Assembly: GCF_024199795.1 (NCBI RefSeq)
Contig: NZ_JANADK010000001.1
Coordinates: forward strand, 1,302,001-1,366,000
From: Bradyrhizobium sp. CCGB01
GTDB lineage: Bacteria; Pseudomonadota; Alphaproteobacteria; Rhizobiales; Xanthobacteraceae
Direction: 5' to 3'
Length of the DNA stretch: 64,000 nucleotides
In this document: positions 1 to 9,734 of the stretch, piece by piece
Position numbering within the stretch: the first letter of the stretch is position 1
Layout: every line of letters begins with the position of its first letter
The notes under the pieces: model-generated
The model's database searches: none
What the model was told of the DNA's origin: nothing
The model's input: only the letters and a program-made list of their open reading frames with translations
Position numbers and translations under genes: made by a program

Positions 1-2036
1 TGGGTTTCCAGCGTTTCCGAGGCTTGCTTGACGTTGTCAGCCGCACCGGCGGCGGTATCGGCGTCGGCCTTCACGCCGGTGATGTTGTCCGAGACGTTCT
101 TGGTGCCTTGCGCGGCGTATTGCGTGCTGCGGGTGATCTCCTGCGTCGCGGCGCCCTGCTCCTGCACGGCGGCGGCAATCGCGGTCGCAACCTCGTTGAC
201 CTCGCCGATGATGCCGCCGATCGCCTGGATCGCGTTGATGGCATCGCCCGCAACCCGCTGGATGTCGGCAATCTGCTCGGAGATGTCTTCGGTCGCCTTT
301 GCGGTCTGGCTCGCCAGGGATTTCACCTCGGATGCGACCACCGCGAAACCACGCCCGGCTTCGCCGGCGCGCGCCGCTTCGATCGTGGCGTTGAGCGCGA
401 GCAGATTGGTCTGCGCCGCGATGGTGTTGATCAGCCCGACGACCTCGCCGATGCGTCCCGCCGATTGCGCCAGCCCCTGCACGGTGCCGTCGGTCTCGCG
501 TGCCTGGTTGACGGCGCGGCTGGCGATGCCCGCGGCATGGGCGGCCTGCTGGCTGATGTCGTTGATCGAGGCAGAGAGCTCCTCGGCGGCTGCCGCAACG
601 CTCTCGACGCTGGTGGAGGCGTCGTTGGACGCCTTGCCGGCGATCTCGACGCGCTCGTTGGTCTGGCGCGACACCGTGGAGAGGTCGCCCGAGGTCTTGC
701 GCATCTCGCCGGACGCCTCGCTCAGCTCGCCCAGCGATTTGCGCACCACGCCCTCGAATTCGCCGACATAGGCCTCCATCGCGCGCTGGCGCGCGGCGGC
801 GCCGGCATTGCGCTCGCGCTCCTGCTCCTCGATCTTGAGCTTGTCGATCGCCTGCTGCTTGAAGGTTTCGAGCGCGCCGGCGAGCGAGCCGATCTCGTCC
901 CTGCGGTCGAGATAACCGCTGTCGACGCCAAGATCGCCGCCGGCGACCTTGAGCATCGCATCGCGAATCTCATGCAGCGGCGTGATCACGCGGCGGCTGA
1001 CCGCCAGCATGGCGGCGCCGGTCAGGAGGATCGCGGCAACCAGGAGAGCGGTATTGACGATCAGCAATTGCACTGCGGACGCGCGCTGGGCCGCGGAATG
1101 ATCCTTGGCGGCTTGCAGGGCGGCGTCGGCGAGCTTCACCGCGCTCATCATGCGGGGCACCGAATAGGGGCTCCATTGGTTGGCTGTCATCGACGGCTTC
1201 TCGCCCTTGGCGATAGATGTGATGACGCCGTCGCGCGTCGAGGCATATTGCGGGTCGAAATAGGTCGATTTTGTTTCGGTGATCGCAGCCGCCAGCGGCG
1301 GCGGCAGTTGCATGCCCGATGCGGCAAGCTCGATCGCGGTCCAGGCAGCGTCGGTGCCGCCGACGAATTTGGTGTAGGCAAGCTGCACCTCGGGCGCGAT
1401 CTTGCCGCTTCCGAGGGCGTTGCCGACGATCTGCGAGGATTCACCGGCCGTGTTGCGGAGCAGCCAGGCCATCTGCTTGATCGTCAGGAGCTGGTCGATG
1501 GTCGCGTCTTGGTGGTTGACGCTCGCTGCGAGCGCGCCCGAGAGCTTGTCGAGCTGCGCCATCAGCGTGTCTTCGGTCGCCACATATTCCTTGGCAAGGC
1601 CTGCGCGACGATCGGCACGGGGCTTGACGGCCTCGATCCAGAACTCGGCCTGCGCTGCGAGCAGCGTCTTGTTCAACGTGCCGAGCTCGGAGAGGAACGT
1701 CTCGCGCTGGACCAGGTCGGTCGTGGGCAACAGTTCGAGCGTGCGGGCCAGCGCCGGCATCAGCGCCTCGCGAATCTCGCGGATGTATTTCTCGATGTCC
1801 TTGTCCATCGCCACGTCGGAGGTGAGCTGGCGGTTACTGGTCGAGCGGTCGGCCCGGATGTTCGCCATCGCCTTGAACACCTCGGCCGAAGCGGCCGAGA
1901 CCGCGACGATCCGGTTGGCCTGCTGAAGCCGGCCCCACGAGCTCCATGCGCTGATCGAGAAGCCGATGACGACGACGAGCGCGGTGGAGAGGATCACCGC
2001 CTTCAGCAGCGTGGATACGGTCAGGCGGTTGAGCAT
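1..2036 (-). CDS. Methyl-accepting chemotaxis protein (C-terminus cut by window edge)
   Basis: Membrane chemoreceptor that would signal to CheA/CheW. The reading frame runs leftward from the ATG at 2036 (MLNRLTVS) and leaves the window about 20 residues short of the expected stop, judging from its neighbour. Visible parts: an N-terminal membrane helix, a long periplasmic helical region, a second helix before residue 340, a HAMP-like segment (RRVITPLHEIRDAML), then the signalling domain with the hairpin-tip run [25 protein letters not shown] ribosome site lies 8 nt upstream of the start. It is a close paralogue of the next receptor (2217-4310), near-identical in the signalling domain and diverged in the sensor part. 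The ligand cannot be inferred. Confidence 0.95.
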   Translation of the reverse strand, partial: MLNRLTVSTLLKAVILSTALVVVIGFSISAWSSWGRLQQANRIVAVSAASAEVFKAMANIRADRSTSNRQLTSDVAMDKDIEKYIREIREALMPALARTLELLPTTDLVQRETFLSELGTLNKTLLAAQAEFWIEAVKPRADRRAGLAKEYVATEDTLMAQLDKLSGALAASVNHQDATIDQLLTIKQMAWLLRNTAGESSQIVGNALGSGKIAPEVQLAYTKFVGGTDAAWTAIELAASGMQLPPPLAAAITETKSTYFDPQYASTRDGVITSIAKGEKPSMTANQWSPYSVPRMMSAVKLADAALQAAKDHSAAQRASAVQLLIVNTALLVAAILLTGAAMLAVSRRVITPLHEIRDAMLKVAGGDLGVDSGYLDRRDEIGSLAGALETFKQQAIDKLKIEEQERERNAGAAARQRAMEAYVGEFEGVVRKSLGELSEASGEMRKTSGDLSTVSRQTNERVEIAGKASNDASTSVESVAAAAEELSASINDISQQAAHAAGIASRAVNQARETDGTVQGLAQSAGRIGEVVGLINTIAAQTNLLALNATIEAARAGEAGRGFAVVASEVKSLASQTAKATEDISEQIADIQRVAGDAINAIQAIGGIIGEVNEVATAIAAAVQEQGAATQEITRSTQYAAQGTKNVSDNITGVKADADTAAGAADNVKQASETLET

Positions 2037-2055
2037 TGGACACCCCAGTACGCGT

Positions 2056-2100
2056 TTCGAAGTTCGTGGCCGCTAACGGCAGCCCCCTACGAACTTCGAA
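2056..2100. repeat. Perfect 12-bp inverted repeat in the chemoreceptor leader
   Basis: TTCGAAGTTCGT (2056-2067) is repeated in perfect inverse as ACGAACTTCGAA (2089-2100) with a 21-bp spacer. It lies 20-64 bp upstream of the start at 2036, so it would form a stable hairpin just before the ribosome site or serve as an operator. The neighbouring receptor keeps only a fragment of one arm (AAGTTCGTG) at the matching place. Confidence 0.7.
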
Positions 2101-2157
2101 CGACCAAAGGGATGCATGCAGATGCGCCTGCCTCCGGCAGGCGCTTGAAGCGCATTT

Positions 2158-2184
2158 GACCCGAAAAGGGTAAAAACTTAGACA
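2158..2184 (-). promoter_or_regulatory. Conserved upstream motif, copy 1 (chemoreceptor)
   Basis: The stretch CGAAAAGGGTAAAAACTTAG (top strand) about 130 bp upstream of the first receptor's start matches CGAAAAGGGTAAAGTTTTAG, placed at nearly the same distance upstream of the second. Conservation of sequence and spacing in otherwise diverged leaders suggests a shared promoter or operator. I cannot assign a sigma factor. Confidence 0.45.
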
Positions 2185-2216
2185 GTGCTCCTGCCGTAAA
2201 ATTACGGGGCGCCGCC

Positions 2217-4310
2217 TCACGCCGCGCGGATCTTGCCGAGGAAGTCGCTGACGTCGTGGCCGAGCTGGCGGCTCTGGGTCTCAAGCATCTCGGAGGCCTG
2301 CTTCACGTTGTCGGCGGCGGCGGCGGCAGCGTCCGCATCGGCTTTGACACCGGTGATGTTGTCCGAGACGTTCTTGGTACCCTGCGCCGCGTACTGCGTG
2401 CTGCGCGTGATCTCCTGGGTCGCCGCGCCTTGCTCCTGCACGGCGGCGGCAATCGCGGTCGCGACCTCGTTGACCTCGCCGATGATGCCGCCGATGGTCT
2501 GGATCGCGTTGATGGCGTCGCCGGCGACCTTCTGGATGTCGGCGATTTGTTCCGAGATTTCCTCGGTCGCCTTCGCGGTCTGGCTCGCCAGCGACTTCAC
2601 CTCGGAGGCGACGACCGCAAAGCCGCGGCCGGCTTCGCCGGCGCGCGCCGCTTCGATCGTGGCATTGAGCGCGAGCAGATTGGTCTGCGCCGCGATGGTG
2701 TTGATCAGGCCGACGACCTCGCCGATGCGTCCGGCGGATTTTGCAAGACCCTGCACGGTGCCGTCGGTTTCGCGCGCCTGCGTGACGGCGCGGCCGGCGA
2801 TGCCTGCGGCATGCGCCGCCTGCTGGCTGATGTCGTTGATCGAGGCGGAGAGCTCCTCGGCCGCGGCGGCGACGCTGTCGACGCTCATGGACGCGTCATT
2901 GGAGGCCTTGCCGGCGATCTGGACGCGGTCGTTGGTCTGGCGCGACACGGCGGAGAGATCGCCCGAGGTCTTGCGCATCTCGCCGGAGGCTTCGCTGAGC
3001 TCGCCCAGCGTTTTGCGCACCGCGCCCTCGAACTCGCCGACATAGGCCTCGACCGCGCGCTGGCGCGCGGCCGCGCCGACGTTGCGCTCGCGCTCGTGCT
3101 CTTCGATCTTGAGCTTCTCGCTCGCCTGCTGCTTGAAGGTTTCCAGCGCGCCGGCAAGCGCGCCGATCTCGTCCTGGCGGTCGAGATAGCCGCTGTCGAC
3201 CGCAAGGTCGCCGCCGGCGACCTTCAGCATGGCGTCGCGGATGGTGTTGAGGGGGCGAATGACGCGGCGGCTGACCAGCATGATGGCGCTGGCGGCGAGA
3301 CCGATGGCGAGCGCCAGAAGCGCGAGCTGCACGATCAATGCGCGCTGCGCCGCGGAGCGCTGTTCCAGCGTGTGGCTCTTGGCGCCGTCGAGTGCGGCTT
3401 CGGCGACGGCCACCGCGCTGGAAAGGCGGCCCACCGTGACGGGGGTCCACTGGTTCGCAGTCATTTCGGCCTTTTCGCCGCCGGCGAGCGTCGTGGCCAG
3501 GCGGTCACGAAGGGCGAGATATTGCGGCTCGAAATAGGCGGCCTTGGCCGCGGCCATGGCCGATGACAGCGCCGGCGGCAGTTGCATGCCCGAGGCCGAC
3601 AATTCCAGCGCCTTCCACATCGCGGCCGTTCCACCGACAAACTGGGTGTAGGCGAGGCGCGCTTCCGGCGCGATGCGGCCGGCGTTGAGACCGGTCGAGA
3701 TGATCAGCGAGGCTTCGCCGCCGGTGTTGCGCAGCAGCCAGGCGTTCTGCTTGATCGAGAGCAGCTGGTCGATGGTCGCGTCCTGGTGATTGACGGTGGC
3801 GGCCAGAACGTTCGAGAGCTTGTCGAGCGTCTCGAGCAGGCTACCCGTCGTCTCCATATATTCCTTGGGCAGGCCGGCGCGGCGCTGGTCCTTCGGCTTG
3901 GCGACGTCCTCCCAGAACTGCTTTTGCTCTTCGGTCAGCAGCTTGTGGAGCCGCGCGAGCTCCGGCACCATCGTACCCGATTGCGGGAAGTCCATGGCCG
4001 GCAGCAGCTCCAGCGCGCGCGCCATTGCCGGCATCTCGGCGTCCCGGATCGCGCGCAGATATTTCTCGATCTCGCTATCCATCGGCTCGGTCGCATTGAG
4101 GAGCCGCGTTGTGGTCGAGCGATCGGTGCGCAAATTGTGCATCGCCTTGAACAGATCGGCGGAGGCGTCCGCAATCTGCGAGATGCGGTTGGCGGTCCTG
4201 AGGCGATCCCACGATTCGTAGGCAGTGAGTGAGAGTGCGATGACCACGCAGGCCGACGTGATCGCGATCACCGCCTTCAGCAGCGCGGATACGGTCAGAC
4301 GATTCAGCAT
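2217..4310 (-). CDS. Methyl-accepting chemotaxis protein
   Basis: A 697-aa chemoreceptor. The start at 4310 ([14 protein letters not shown]) is chosen because GGGGGAC lies 6 nt upstream and it matches the start of the tandem paralogue; a longer frame adds 41 poorly conserved residues. Order: membrane helix (about 10-32), periplasmic helical sensor, second membrane helix (about 325-350), HAMP segment ([15 protein letters not shown]), adaptation helices and the signalling tip [20 protein letters not shown], ending LGKIRAA. There is no C-terminal CheR-binding pentapeptide. Tandem with the preceding receptor, so probably a local duplication. The ligand is unknown. Confidence 0.96.
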   Translation of the reverse strand: MLNRLTVSALLKAVIAITSACVVIALSLTAYESWDRLRTANRISQIADASADLFKAMHNLRTDRSTTTRLLNATEPMDSEIEKYLRAIRDAEMPAMARALELLPAMDFPQSGTMVPELARLHKLLTEEQKQFWEDVAKPKDQRRAGLPKEYMETTGSLLETLDKLSNVLAATVNHQDATIDQLLSIKQNAWLLRNTGGEASLIISTGLNAGRIAPEARLAYTQFVGGTAAMWKALELSASGMQLPPALSSAMAAAKAAYFEPQYLALRDRLATTLAGGEKAEMTANQWTPVTVGRLSSAVAVAEAALDGAKSHTLEQRSAAQRALIVQLALLALAIGLAASAIMLVSRRVIRPLNTIRDAMLKVAGGDLAVDSGYLDRQDEIGALAGALETFKQQASEKLKIEEHERERNVGAAARQRAVEAYVGEFEGAVRKTLGELSEASGEMRKTSGDLSAVSRQTNDRVQIAGKASNDASMSVDSVAAAAEELSASINDISQQAAHAAGIAGRAVTQARETDGTVQGLAKSAGRIGEVVGLINTIAAQTNLLALNATIEAARAGEAGRGFAVVASEVKSLASQTAKATEEISEQIADIQKVAGDAINAIQTIGGIIGEVNEVATAIAAAVQEQGAATQEITRSTQYAAQGTKNVSDNITGVKADADAAAAAADNVKQASEMLETQSRQLGHDVSDFLGKIRAA

Positions 4311-4435
4311 CGAAGTCCCCCAATTCCCATTGCAAAGTTCGTGAAGGCGCCCCGGCAACAGCGGAAAAACAAGGGGCACGCGGATCGGCAATCGCATGCC
4401 GTTTGCGGCTCGCGGCCCAAACGGTGTCTGCATCT

Positions 4436-4463
4436 GAAACGAAAAGGGTAAAGTTTTAGCAGG
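4436..4463 (-). promoter_or_regulatory. Conserved upstream motif, copy 2 (chemoreceptor)
   Basis: Second copy of the CGAAAAGGGTAAA...TTAG motif, about 135 bp upstream of the receptor start at 4310. The rest of the 272-bp gap between this receptor and the next gene shows no other recognisable signal. Confidence 0.45.
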
Positions 4464-4583
4464 ATCGGCTGATCGTAGAAGTACGTATTTACTAGAAGTT
4501 GCAGAGGGTTGCCGCGCTGGAACCAGCGCGGGAGATAGGCGTTAAGAGATCGTCGGCAATTTGCCTGAAGGGGGGTCCTAGCG

Positions 4584-4739
4584 ATGCTGGTCGGCGTACT
4601 CGTCACCTTTCTCGTCATTATTCTCGTACTTTACCTCATCAACATGCTGCCGATGGACGGTCGCGCCAAGCAGATCGCGCGCGTGGTCGTCATCATCATC
4701 GGTGTGGTGTCGCTGCTGAAATATTTGACGGTGTTTTAG
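4584..4739 (+). CDS. Small Thivi_2564-type membrane protein
   Basis: A 51-aa protein, MLVGVLVTFLVIILVLYLIN..., with two hydrophobic helices (about 3-20 and 33-48) separated by a short loop containing PMDGRAK. This layout resembles the small Thivi_2564-family membrane proteins; function unknown. The ATG at 4584 follows an AGGGGGG ribosome site at 7-8 nt. It is transcribed away from the chemoreceptors and followed by a palindromic repeat. Confidence 0.75.
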   Translation: MLVGVLVTFLVIILVLYLINMLPMDGRAKQIARVVVIIIGVVSLLKYLTVF

Positions 4740-4755
4740 CGGGCCGTTGGGTCTC

Positions 4756-4832
4756 GTAGCCCGGATGAGCGCAGCGACATCCGGGATGCCGCAATCAAAG
4801 GTCCCGGATGTCGCTTCGCTCATCCGGGCTAC
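4756..4832. repeat. REP-like palindromic repeat, family A, copy 1
   Basis: A 77-bp element bounded by GTAGCCCGGATGAGC and its inverse GCTCATCCGGGCTAC. Each half holds a smaller hairpin (CCCGGATG...CATCCGGG). Further copies lie at 27620-27703 and 29338-29414. All three are intergenic. Confidence 0.85.
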
Positions 4833-4855
4833 GCGGCTTACCACTCCTTAAACAA

Positions 4856-4881
4856 GAAGCCCCGGCGTGAGCCGGGGCTTC
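4856..4881 (-). terminator. Rho-independent terminator after the CsbD gene
   Basis: GAAGCCCCGGC-GTGA-GCCGGGGCTTC hairpin 14 bp beyond the csbD-like stop codon. On the minus strand it is followed by the T-rich TTGTTT, so it should end that transcript. Confidence 0.75.
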
Positions 4882-4894
4882 GTTCGTAGCTGCG

Positions 4895-5095
4895 TCAGTG
4901 CAGCGACTTGAGCCAGTCGTCGACGTCCTGACGGACCTGGTCCTTGGCCTTGCCGTAGCGTTCCTGGAGCCGGCCCTCGAGCTGCTCGCGACGACCCTCG
5001 ATCAAGCTGAGATCGTCGTCAGTGAGCTTGCCCCACTTTTCCTTGGCCGAGCCCTTGAACTGCTTCCAGTTTCCTTCGATCCGATTCCAGTCCAT
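4895..5095 (-). CDS. CsbD family stress-response protein
   Basis: A 66-aa hydrophilic protein, MDWNRIEGNWKQFKGSAKEKW..., typical of CsbD: an NRIEGNWKQ(F/L)KG(S/K) start, charged helices and a WLKSLH end. CsbD-like proteins accumulate under general or envelope stress; the molecular role is unknown. Two starts are possible: the ATG at 5095 has GGGAG 6 nt upstream and is preferred; the ATG at 5101 sits directly on that site. It lies alone between two rho-independent terminators, so it is probably monocistronic. Confidence 0.92.
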   Translation of the reverse strand: MDWNRIEGNWKQFKGSAKEKWGKLTDDDLSLIEGRREQLEGRLQERYGKAKDQVRQDVDDWLKSLH

Positions 5096-5198
5096 GACCA
5101 TCTCCCGTTGGTTGATGGCCGTACAACGCGAGCGGGGTGCCGCCGTTCCGATCTGCGCCGCGACGTTTCGACCGCCACATTCTCTTCGGGTGCCCAAC

Positions 5199-5229
5199 AA
5201 AAAAAGCCCCGGCTTACGCCGGGGCTTTT
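5199..5229 (-). terminator. Rho-independent terminator after malate synthase
   Basis: An AAAGCCCCGGC-TTAC-GCCGGGGCTTT hairpin starting 16 bp beyond the glcB stop; on the minus strand it runs into seven T residues. A run of T on the other side means it could work in both directions. Confidence 0.85.
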
Positions 5230-5245
5230 GACGGAGCAACCAGAC

Positions 5246-7411
5246 TCAACCCGCCGCTTTGGCCTCGCGACGGCGGGCGGTGAGGATGTATTCGGTGTAG
5301 CCGTTCGGCTGCTCGCGGCCCTTGAAGATCAGGTCGCAGGCGGCCTTGAAGGCCGTGCCGTCGAAGGCGGGTGCCATCGGCTTGTAGATCGCGTCGCCGG
5401 CGTTCTGCTTGTCGACGACGACGGCCATGCGCTTGAGCGACTCCATCACCTGCGCTTCGGTGATCACGCCCTGGTGCAGCCAGTTGGCGAGATGCTGGCT
5501 GGAGATACGCAAGGTGGCGCGGTCTTCCATCAGGCCGACGTCGTGGATGTCGGGCACCTTGGAGCAGCCGACGCCCTGGTCGATCCAGCGCACGACATAG
5601 CCCAGGATGCCCTGGCAGTTGTTGTCGATCTCCTGCTTGACGTCATCGGGTGCCCAGTTCGATTTCGACACCGGAATGGTGAGGATGTCGGACAGCTTTG
5701 CGCGCGGGCCGCCCTTGGTCAGCTCCTGCTGGCGCGCGGTGACGTTGATCTGGTGATAGTGCAGCGCGTGCAGCGTCGCGGCGGTCGGCGAGGGCACCCA
5801 CGCCGTGGTGGCGCCGGCCTGCGGATGGGCGAGCTTCTGAGCCAGCATGTCCGCCATCTTGTCGGGCGCGGCCCACATGCCCTTGCCGATCTGGGCATGG
5901 CCGGGCAGGCCGTCGATCAGGCCCATGTCGACGTTCCAGTCCTCGTAGGCCTTGATCCAGGCCTGCGCCTTCATCTCGTTCTTGCGGATCATCGGGCCCG
6001 CTTCCATCGAGGTGTGGATCTCGTCGCCGGTGCGGTCGAGGAAGCCGGTGTTGATGAACATGATGCGCTTGGACGCGCGCTGGATGCAGGCCTTGAGGTT
6101 GACGGTGGTGCGCCGCTCCTCGTCCATGATGCCGACCTTGAGCGTGTTCTCGGGCAGCGAGAGCATCTTCTCGACGCGATCGAAGATCTCGCAGGTCAGC
6201 GACACCTCGTCGGGGCCGTGCATCTTCGGCTTGACGATGTAGGCCGAGCCCGTGCGGCTGTTCTTGGTCTTGGAGTTGCCCTTGAGGTCGTGGATCGCGA
6301 GCAGTCCGGAGACGGCGGCATCGAGCAGGCCTTCCGGAATCTCCTCGCCCTTCTCGTCCAGCACCGCGTCGGTGAACATGTGGTGACCGCAATTGCGCAT
6401 CAGCAGCAGGCTGCGGCCGTGCAGCTTCACCTCGCCCTTGCCGTCGGGCGTCTTGTAGGAGCGGTCGGCATTGAGCGCGCGCGTCAGCGTCTTGCCGCCT
6501 TTTTCGAAGTCCGCCGACAGCGTGCCGTTCATCAGGCCGAGCGTGTTGCGATAGACCAGCACCTTGTCCTCGGCATCGACCGCCGCGACCGAGTCCTCCA
6601 TGTCGAGAATGGTCGAGACCGCAGCCTCCATGATCATGTCGGCGACGCCGGCCGGATCGTCCTTGCCGATCGTACTGCCACGATCGATCGTCACCTCGAC
6701 ATGCAGGCCGTTGTTGACAAGCAGCACGGCGGAAGGTGCCGCTGCATCGCCCTGGAAGCCGGCAAATTGCGCGGCGTTCTTCAGCGCGGTGGCGTTGCCG
6801 CTCTTCAGCTTCACCGCGAGCTGGCCCGCGACGACGCTGTAGGCGGTGACATCGGTGTGGCTGCCGGTCGCCAGCGGCACGGCGGCATCGAGGAACGCTT
6901 TTGCTTTCGCGATCACCTTGTCGCCACGGGCCTTGTTGTAGCCCTTGCCGCTTTCGGAGGGATCGTGAGGGATCGCGTCGGTGCCGTAGAAGGCGTCGTA
7001 GAGCGAGCCCCAGCGCGCATTCGCCGCGTTCAGCGCGTAGCGTGCGTTGGTGAGAGGCACGACGAGCTGCGGCCCGCAGATCTTGCCGATCTCCTCGTCC
7101 ACATTGGCGGTCTCAACCTTCTGCGTCGCCGGCTCCGGGACGAGATAGCCGATCTCCTTCAGGAACGCGGTATAGGCATCGAGGTCGAATGCCTTGCCCT
7201 TGTTGGCACGGTGCCAGTCGTCGATCTTGGCCTGCAGCGTGTCGCGCACGGCGAGCAGCGCACGGTTCTTCGGCCCCAGGTCCTTGATGATGCCTGCGAC
7301 CCCGGCCCAGAACGCATCTGGTGCGATCCCCGTCTTCGGGGCCGCTTCCTTGGCGATGAAGTCAAACAGGACGGGAGCGATCTTCAATCCGTGGGCATCG
7401 ACGCGTTTCAT
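5246..7411 (-). CDS. glcB: Malate synthase G
   Basis: Condenses glyoxylate and acetyl-CoA to malate (glyoxylate shunt or glycolate use; cytoplasm). The product is 721 aa, the usual length of the monomeric G isoform, against about 530 aa for isoform A. Supporting motifs: [34 protein letters not shown], and [20 protein letters not shown] in the TIM-barrel core, and a C-terminal [14 protein letters not shown] helical plug. The start at 7411 ([10 protein letters not shown]) is chosen on family grounds; 34 extra upstream residues are low-complexity. It is monogenic, ends in its own terminator, and has no isocitrate lyase or glc operon partner here. Confidence 0.97.
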   Translation of the reverse strand: MKRVDAHGLKIAPVLFDFIAKEAAPKTGIAPDAFWAGVAGIIKDLGPKNRALLAVRDTLQAKIDDWHRANKGKAFDLDAYTAFLKEIGYLVPEPATQKVETANVDEEIGKICGPQLVVPLTNARYALNAANARWGSLYDAFYGTDAIPHDPSESGKGYNKARGDKVIAKAKAFLDAAVPLATGSHTDVTAYSVVAGQLAVKLKSGNATALKNAAQFAGFQGDAAAPSAVLLVNNGLHVEVTIDRGSTIGKDDPAGVADMIMEAAVSTILDMEDSVAAVDAEDKVLVYRNTLGLMNGTLSADFEKGGKTLTRALNADRSYKTPDGKGEVKLHGRSLLLMRNCGHHMFTDAVLDEKGEEIPEGLLDAAVSGLLAIHDLKGNSKTKNSRTGSAYIVKPKMHGPDEVSLTCEIFDRVEKMLSLPENTLKVGIMDEERRTTVNLKACIQRASKRIMFINTGFLDRTGDEIHTSMEAGPMIRKNEMKAQAWIKAYEDWNVDMGLIDGLPGHAQIGKGMWAAPDKMADMLAQKLAHPQAGATTAWVPSPTAATLHALHYHQINVTARQQELTKGGPRAKLSDILTIPVSKSNWAPDDVKQEIDNNCQGILGYVVRWIDQGVGCSKVPDIHDVGLMEDRATLRISSQHLANWLHQGVITEAQVMESLKRMAVVVDKQNAGDAIYKPMAPAFDGTAFKAACDLIFKGREQPNGYTEYILTARRREAKAAG

Positions 7412-7620
7412 GATGGGCTTTCTTGTTGGAAATGGCTGTTTTTGGCTGCTTTTGACCCGACAGCAGCAAAATGCGCCCGCTGGGGGCGGCTTTCGGGGGC
7501 CTATTAGCCCCAAAAAGGAGGCCGTGAGAAGACCCCCAGGGGGTTGTCAAAATGTCAAGAAGAGGTGTGGGGCCGGGACGTTTTACAAGCGATCGAGCCC
7601 GGCTCCATGCCATGCGCACA

Positions 7621-7770
7621 ACTGCGCGCCCTCCCCCTTGCGGGGGAGGGCGGGGGCGAGGGGTAGCCCAGGTGTGTCTGCAATCGAAGGAGCGGAGTGC
7701 GCTTGTTGACGGAGAGAGTCCCCGTGCGGACCCCTCTCCCTAACCCTCCCCCGCAAGGGGGGAGGGAACG
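7621..7770. repeat. G/C-rich palindromic intergenic repeat
   Basis: In the 386-bp gap between glcB and cysNC, two strong hairpins, CCCTCCCCC-TTG-CGGGGGAGGG-type (7629-7650) and CCCTCCCCCGCAAGGGGGGAGGG-type (7744-7766), bracket about 95 bp. Similar cores occur at 58990-59187, and a fragment lies near 36710-36750. The rest of the gap (7412-7620) should hold the glcB promoter, but I see no clear -35/-10 boxes. Confidence 0.75.
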
Positions 7771-7797
7771 CGGCAGTGCAAGCGGATGGAGCCTGCC

Positions 7798-9714
7798 TCA
7801 AATATTCGCGGCGAGGTCCACGAGCTCGTCGAACAGCACGCCGGTCGTCTTCAGCATGCGCTCGATCTCGTCCGCCGCATCCGCAACCGTACGAGCCGAG
7901 GTGTCGATCACGAGCTCGGCGGCCTCAGGCGTCTCGTAGTCGTTGCCGATGCCAGTGAACGAGGCAAGTGCGCCGGCGCGGGCCTTCTTGTAGTGGCCCT
8001 TGGGGTCGCGCTCCTCGCACACGCCGGCCGGCGTCGCGACATGAATCTCGCGGAACGCGGTGTCGGCGATGCGGCGCGCGGTGGCGCGGTCTTCGCGGGC
8101 CGGCGAGACGGCGGCGACGATCGCGATATGGCCGTTGCGGGCGAGATGCGTCGCGACCTCGGCGAGGCGGCGGATGTTCTCGCTGCGATCGGCGGCGGAG
8201 AAGCCGAGATCGCTGTTGAGCCCGGCGCGCAGCGTGTCGCCGTCGAGCAGGATCGGCGAGCCGCCATTGGTGAACAGCCGCCGCTCCAGCGCCTTCGCCA
8301 GCGTCGACTTGCCTGATGCAGGCAGGCCGGTGAGCCAGACCACGGCGCCGTTGTGGCGATAGCGCGCGGAGCGCTCGTCGGGCCGCAGCGCGGATTCCAC
8401 CGGCACGATGTCCACGGGCACGGCGCGCTGGCCGGCATCGACCGACAGCACGAGACCGCCGCCGGCGATGCGCCCGGAGACCTCGATCACGAGGCGGCCG
8501 GTGCGCGGATTCTCGGTATAGGGATCGGTCGCGATCGGATTGGACAGCGAGATATCGATCTCGCCGACATGGTTGCGGCCGATCGCCTTGTTCTCGGTGC
8601 TCGACAGCTCACCGGGATCGACCGCCTTCTCGATGGCGACCACGGTGGCGCGGCTTTCCTTCGGGCCGCAGCGGACCAGGAGCTGGTCGCCCTTGGCGAG
8701 CGGCTTGTCGTGCAGCCAGAAGATGCGCGCGCGCAGGCGGCGCGTCTCGCGCGGCGCGGAGCCGGCATGCGCGACGATGTCGCCGCGCTCGATGAACAAT
8801 TCGCGGTCGAGCGTGATGCCGACCGAGCGGCCCGCGCCCTGACGTCCCGCGACCGGCGTCACCGGCCAGCTCTCGACCGTCTTGATCCTGGCGATCTTGC
8901 CGGCGGGCATGATCACGATCTCGTCGCCGGCAATGAGGCTGCCGGATTCGATGCGGCCGGCGACGATGCGGCGGTCGTCGAACTTGTAGATCGCCTGCAC
9001 CGGCAGCCGCAGCGCCAGCGCTTCCAGCGCCCGCGCCGGCTCGAGGGCGTCGAGCGCCTCGACCACGGTCGGGCCCTTGTACCAGGAGATGCGGTCGGTG
9101 CGTTCGGCGACGCCGTCGCCGTCGCGCGCGGAGATCGGGATCACCGCGGTCGGCGTCACGCCGAGGCCCTGCAAATGGGCCGAGATCTCGTCGCTGATTT
9201 CCTTGAAGCGATCGGCGGAGAAGTCGACGCGGTCCATCTTGTTGACGACGATCGCGACCTGCTTCACGCCGAGCAGATGGAGCAGATAGCCGTGCCGACG
9301 GGTCTGGTCACGCACGCCTTCGAGCGCGTCGATGATCAGCACCGCGCCGTCGGCCTGCGAGGCGCCGGTGATCATGTTGCGCAGGAATTCGGCATGGCCG
9401 GGCGCGTCGATCAGCACGATGTCGCGCGAATTGGTGCGGAAACGGATCTGCGTGGTGTCGATGGTGATGCCCTGGTCGCGCTCGGTCTGGAGCGCATCGA
9501 GCAGGAACGACCATTCGAACGGCATGCCGCGCCGGGCGCTGACGGCCTTGAGCATTTCGAGCTTGCCGTCGGGCAGGCTGCCGGTCTCGTGCAGGAGGCG
9601 GCCGACCAGCGTCGACTTGCCGTGGTCGACATGGCCGACGATGACGATGCGGACCTGCGGACGCGTGGTGCCGTTCGGCGTGGCAGGCGAAGCGGGGGTG
9701 ACAATCATGTTCAT
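7798..9714 (-). CDS. cysNC: Bifunctional sulfate adenylyltransferase large subunit / APS kinase (CysN-CysC fusion)
   Basis: With CysD it forms APS from sulfate and ATP, driven by GTP; the fused kinase phosphorylates APS to PAPS. The 638-aa protein has an EF-Tu-like GTPase first (GHVDHGKST 27-35, DAPGH 103-107, NKMD 158-161), then beta-barrel domains, then APS kinase (P-loop GLPASGKST 463-471, [10 protein letters not shown] 491-500). This is the architecture of rhizobial NodQ/CysNC. It lies 20 bp downstream of cysD and is certainly co-transcribed. The start at 9714 is conventional; MIV two codons in is equally possible. The APS kinase half is notable because CysH in this locus looks like an APS reductase that does not need PAPS. 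Confidence 0.97.
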   Translation of the reverse strand: MNMIVTPASPATPNGTTRPQVRIVIVGHVDHGKSTLVGRLLHETGSLPDGKLEMLKAVSARRGMPFEWSFLLDALQTERDQGITIDTTQIRFRTNSRDIVLIDAPGHAEFLRNMITGASQADGAVLIIDALEGVRDQTRRHGYLLHLLGVKQVAIVVNKMDRVDFSADRFKEISDEISAHLQGLGVTPTAVIPISARDGDGVAERTDRISWYKGPTVVEALDALEPARALEALALRLPVQAIYKFDDRRIVAGRIESGSLIAGDEIVIMPAGKIARIKTVESWPVTPVAGRQGAGRSVGITLDRELFIERGDIVAHAGSAPRETRRLRARIFWLHDKPLAKGDQLLVRCGPKESRATVVAIEKAVDPGELSSTENKAIGRNHVGEIDISLSNPIATDPYTENPRTGRLVIEVSGRIAGGGLVLSVDAGQRAVPVDIVPVESALRPDERSARYRHNGAVVWLTGLPASGKSTLAKALERRLFTNGGSPILLDGDTLRAGLNSDLGFSAADRSENIRRLAEVATHLARNGHIAIVAAVSPAREDRATARRIADTAFREIHVATPAGVCEERDPKGHYKKARAGALASFTGIGNDYETPEAAELVIDTSARTVADAADEIERMLKTTGVLFDELVDLAANI

Positions 9715-9734
9715 AGGGCGCTCGCGTCCTCGGA

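Noticed and set aside
4898..7507. 869-codon open frame on the plus strand opposite glcB
   Set aside because: It is an antisense shadow of a complete malate synthase; codon-position bias and family motifs support only the minus strand.
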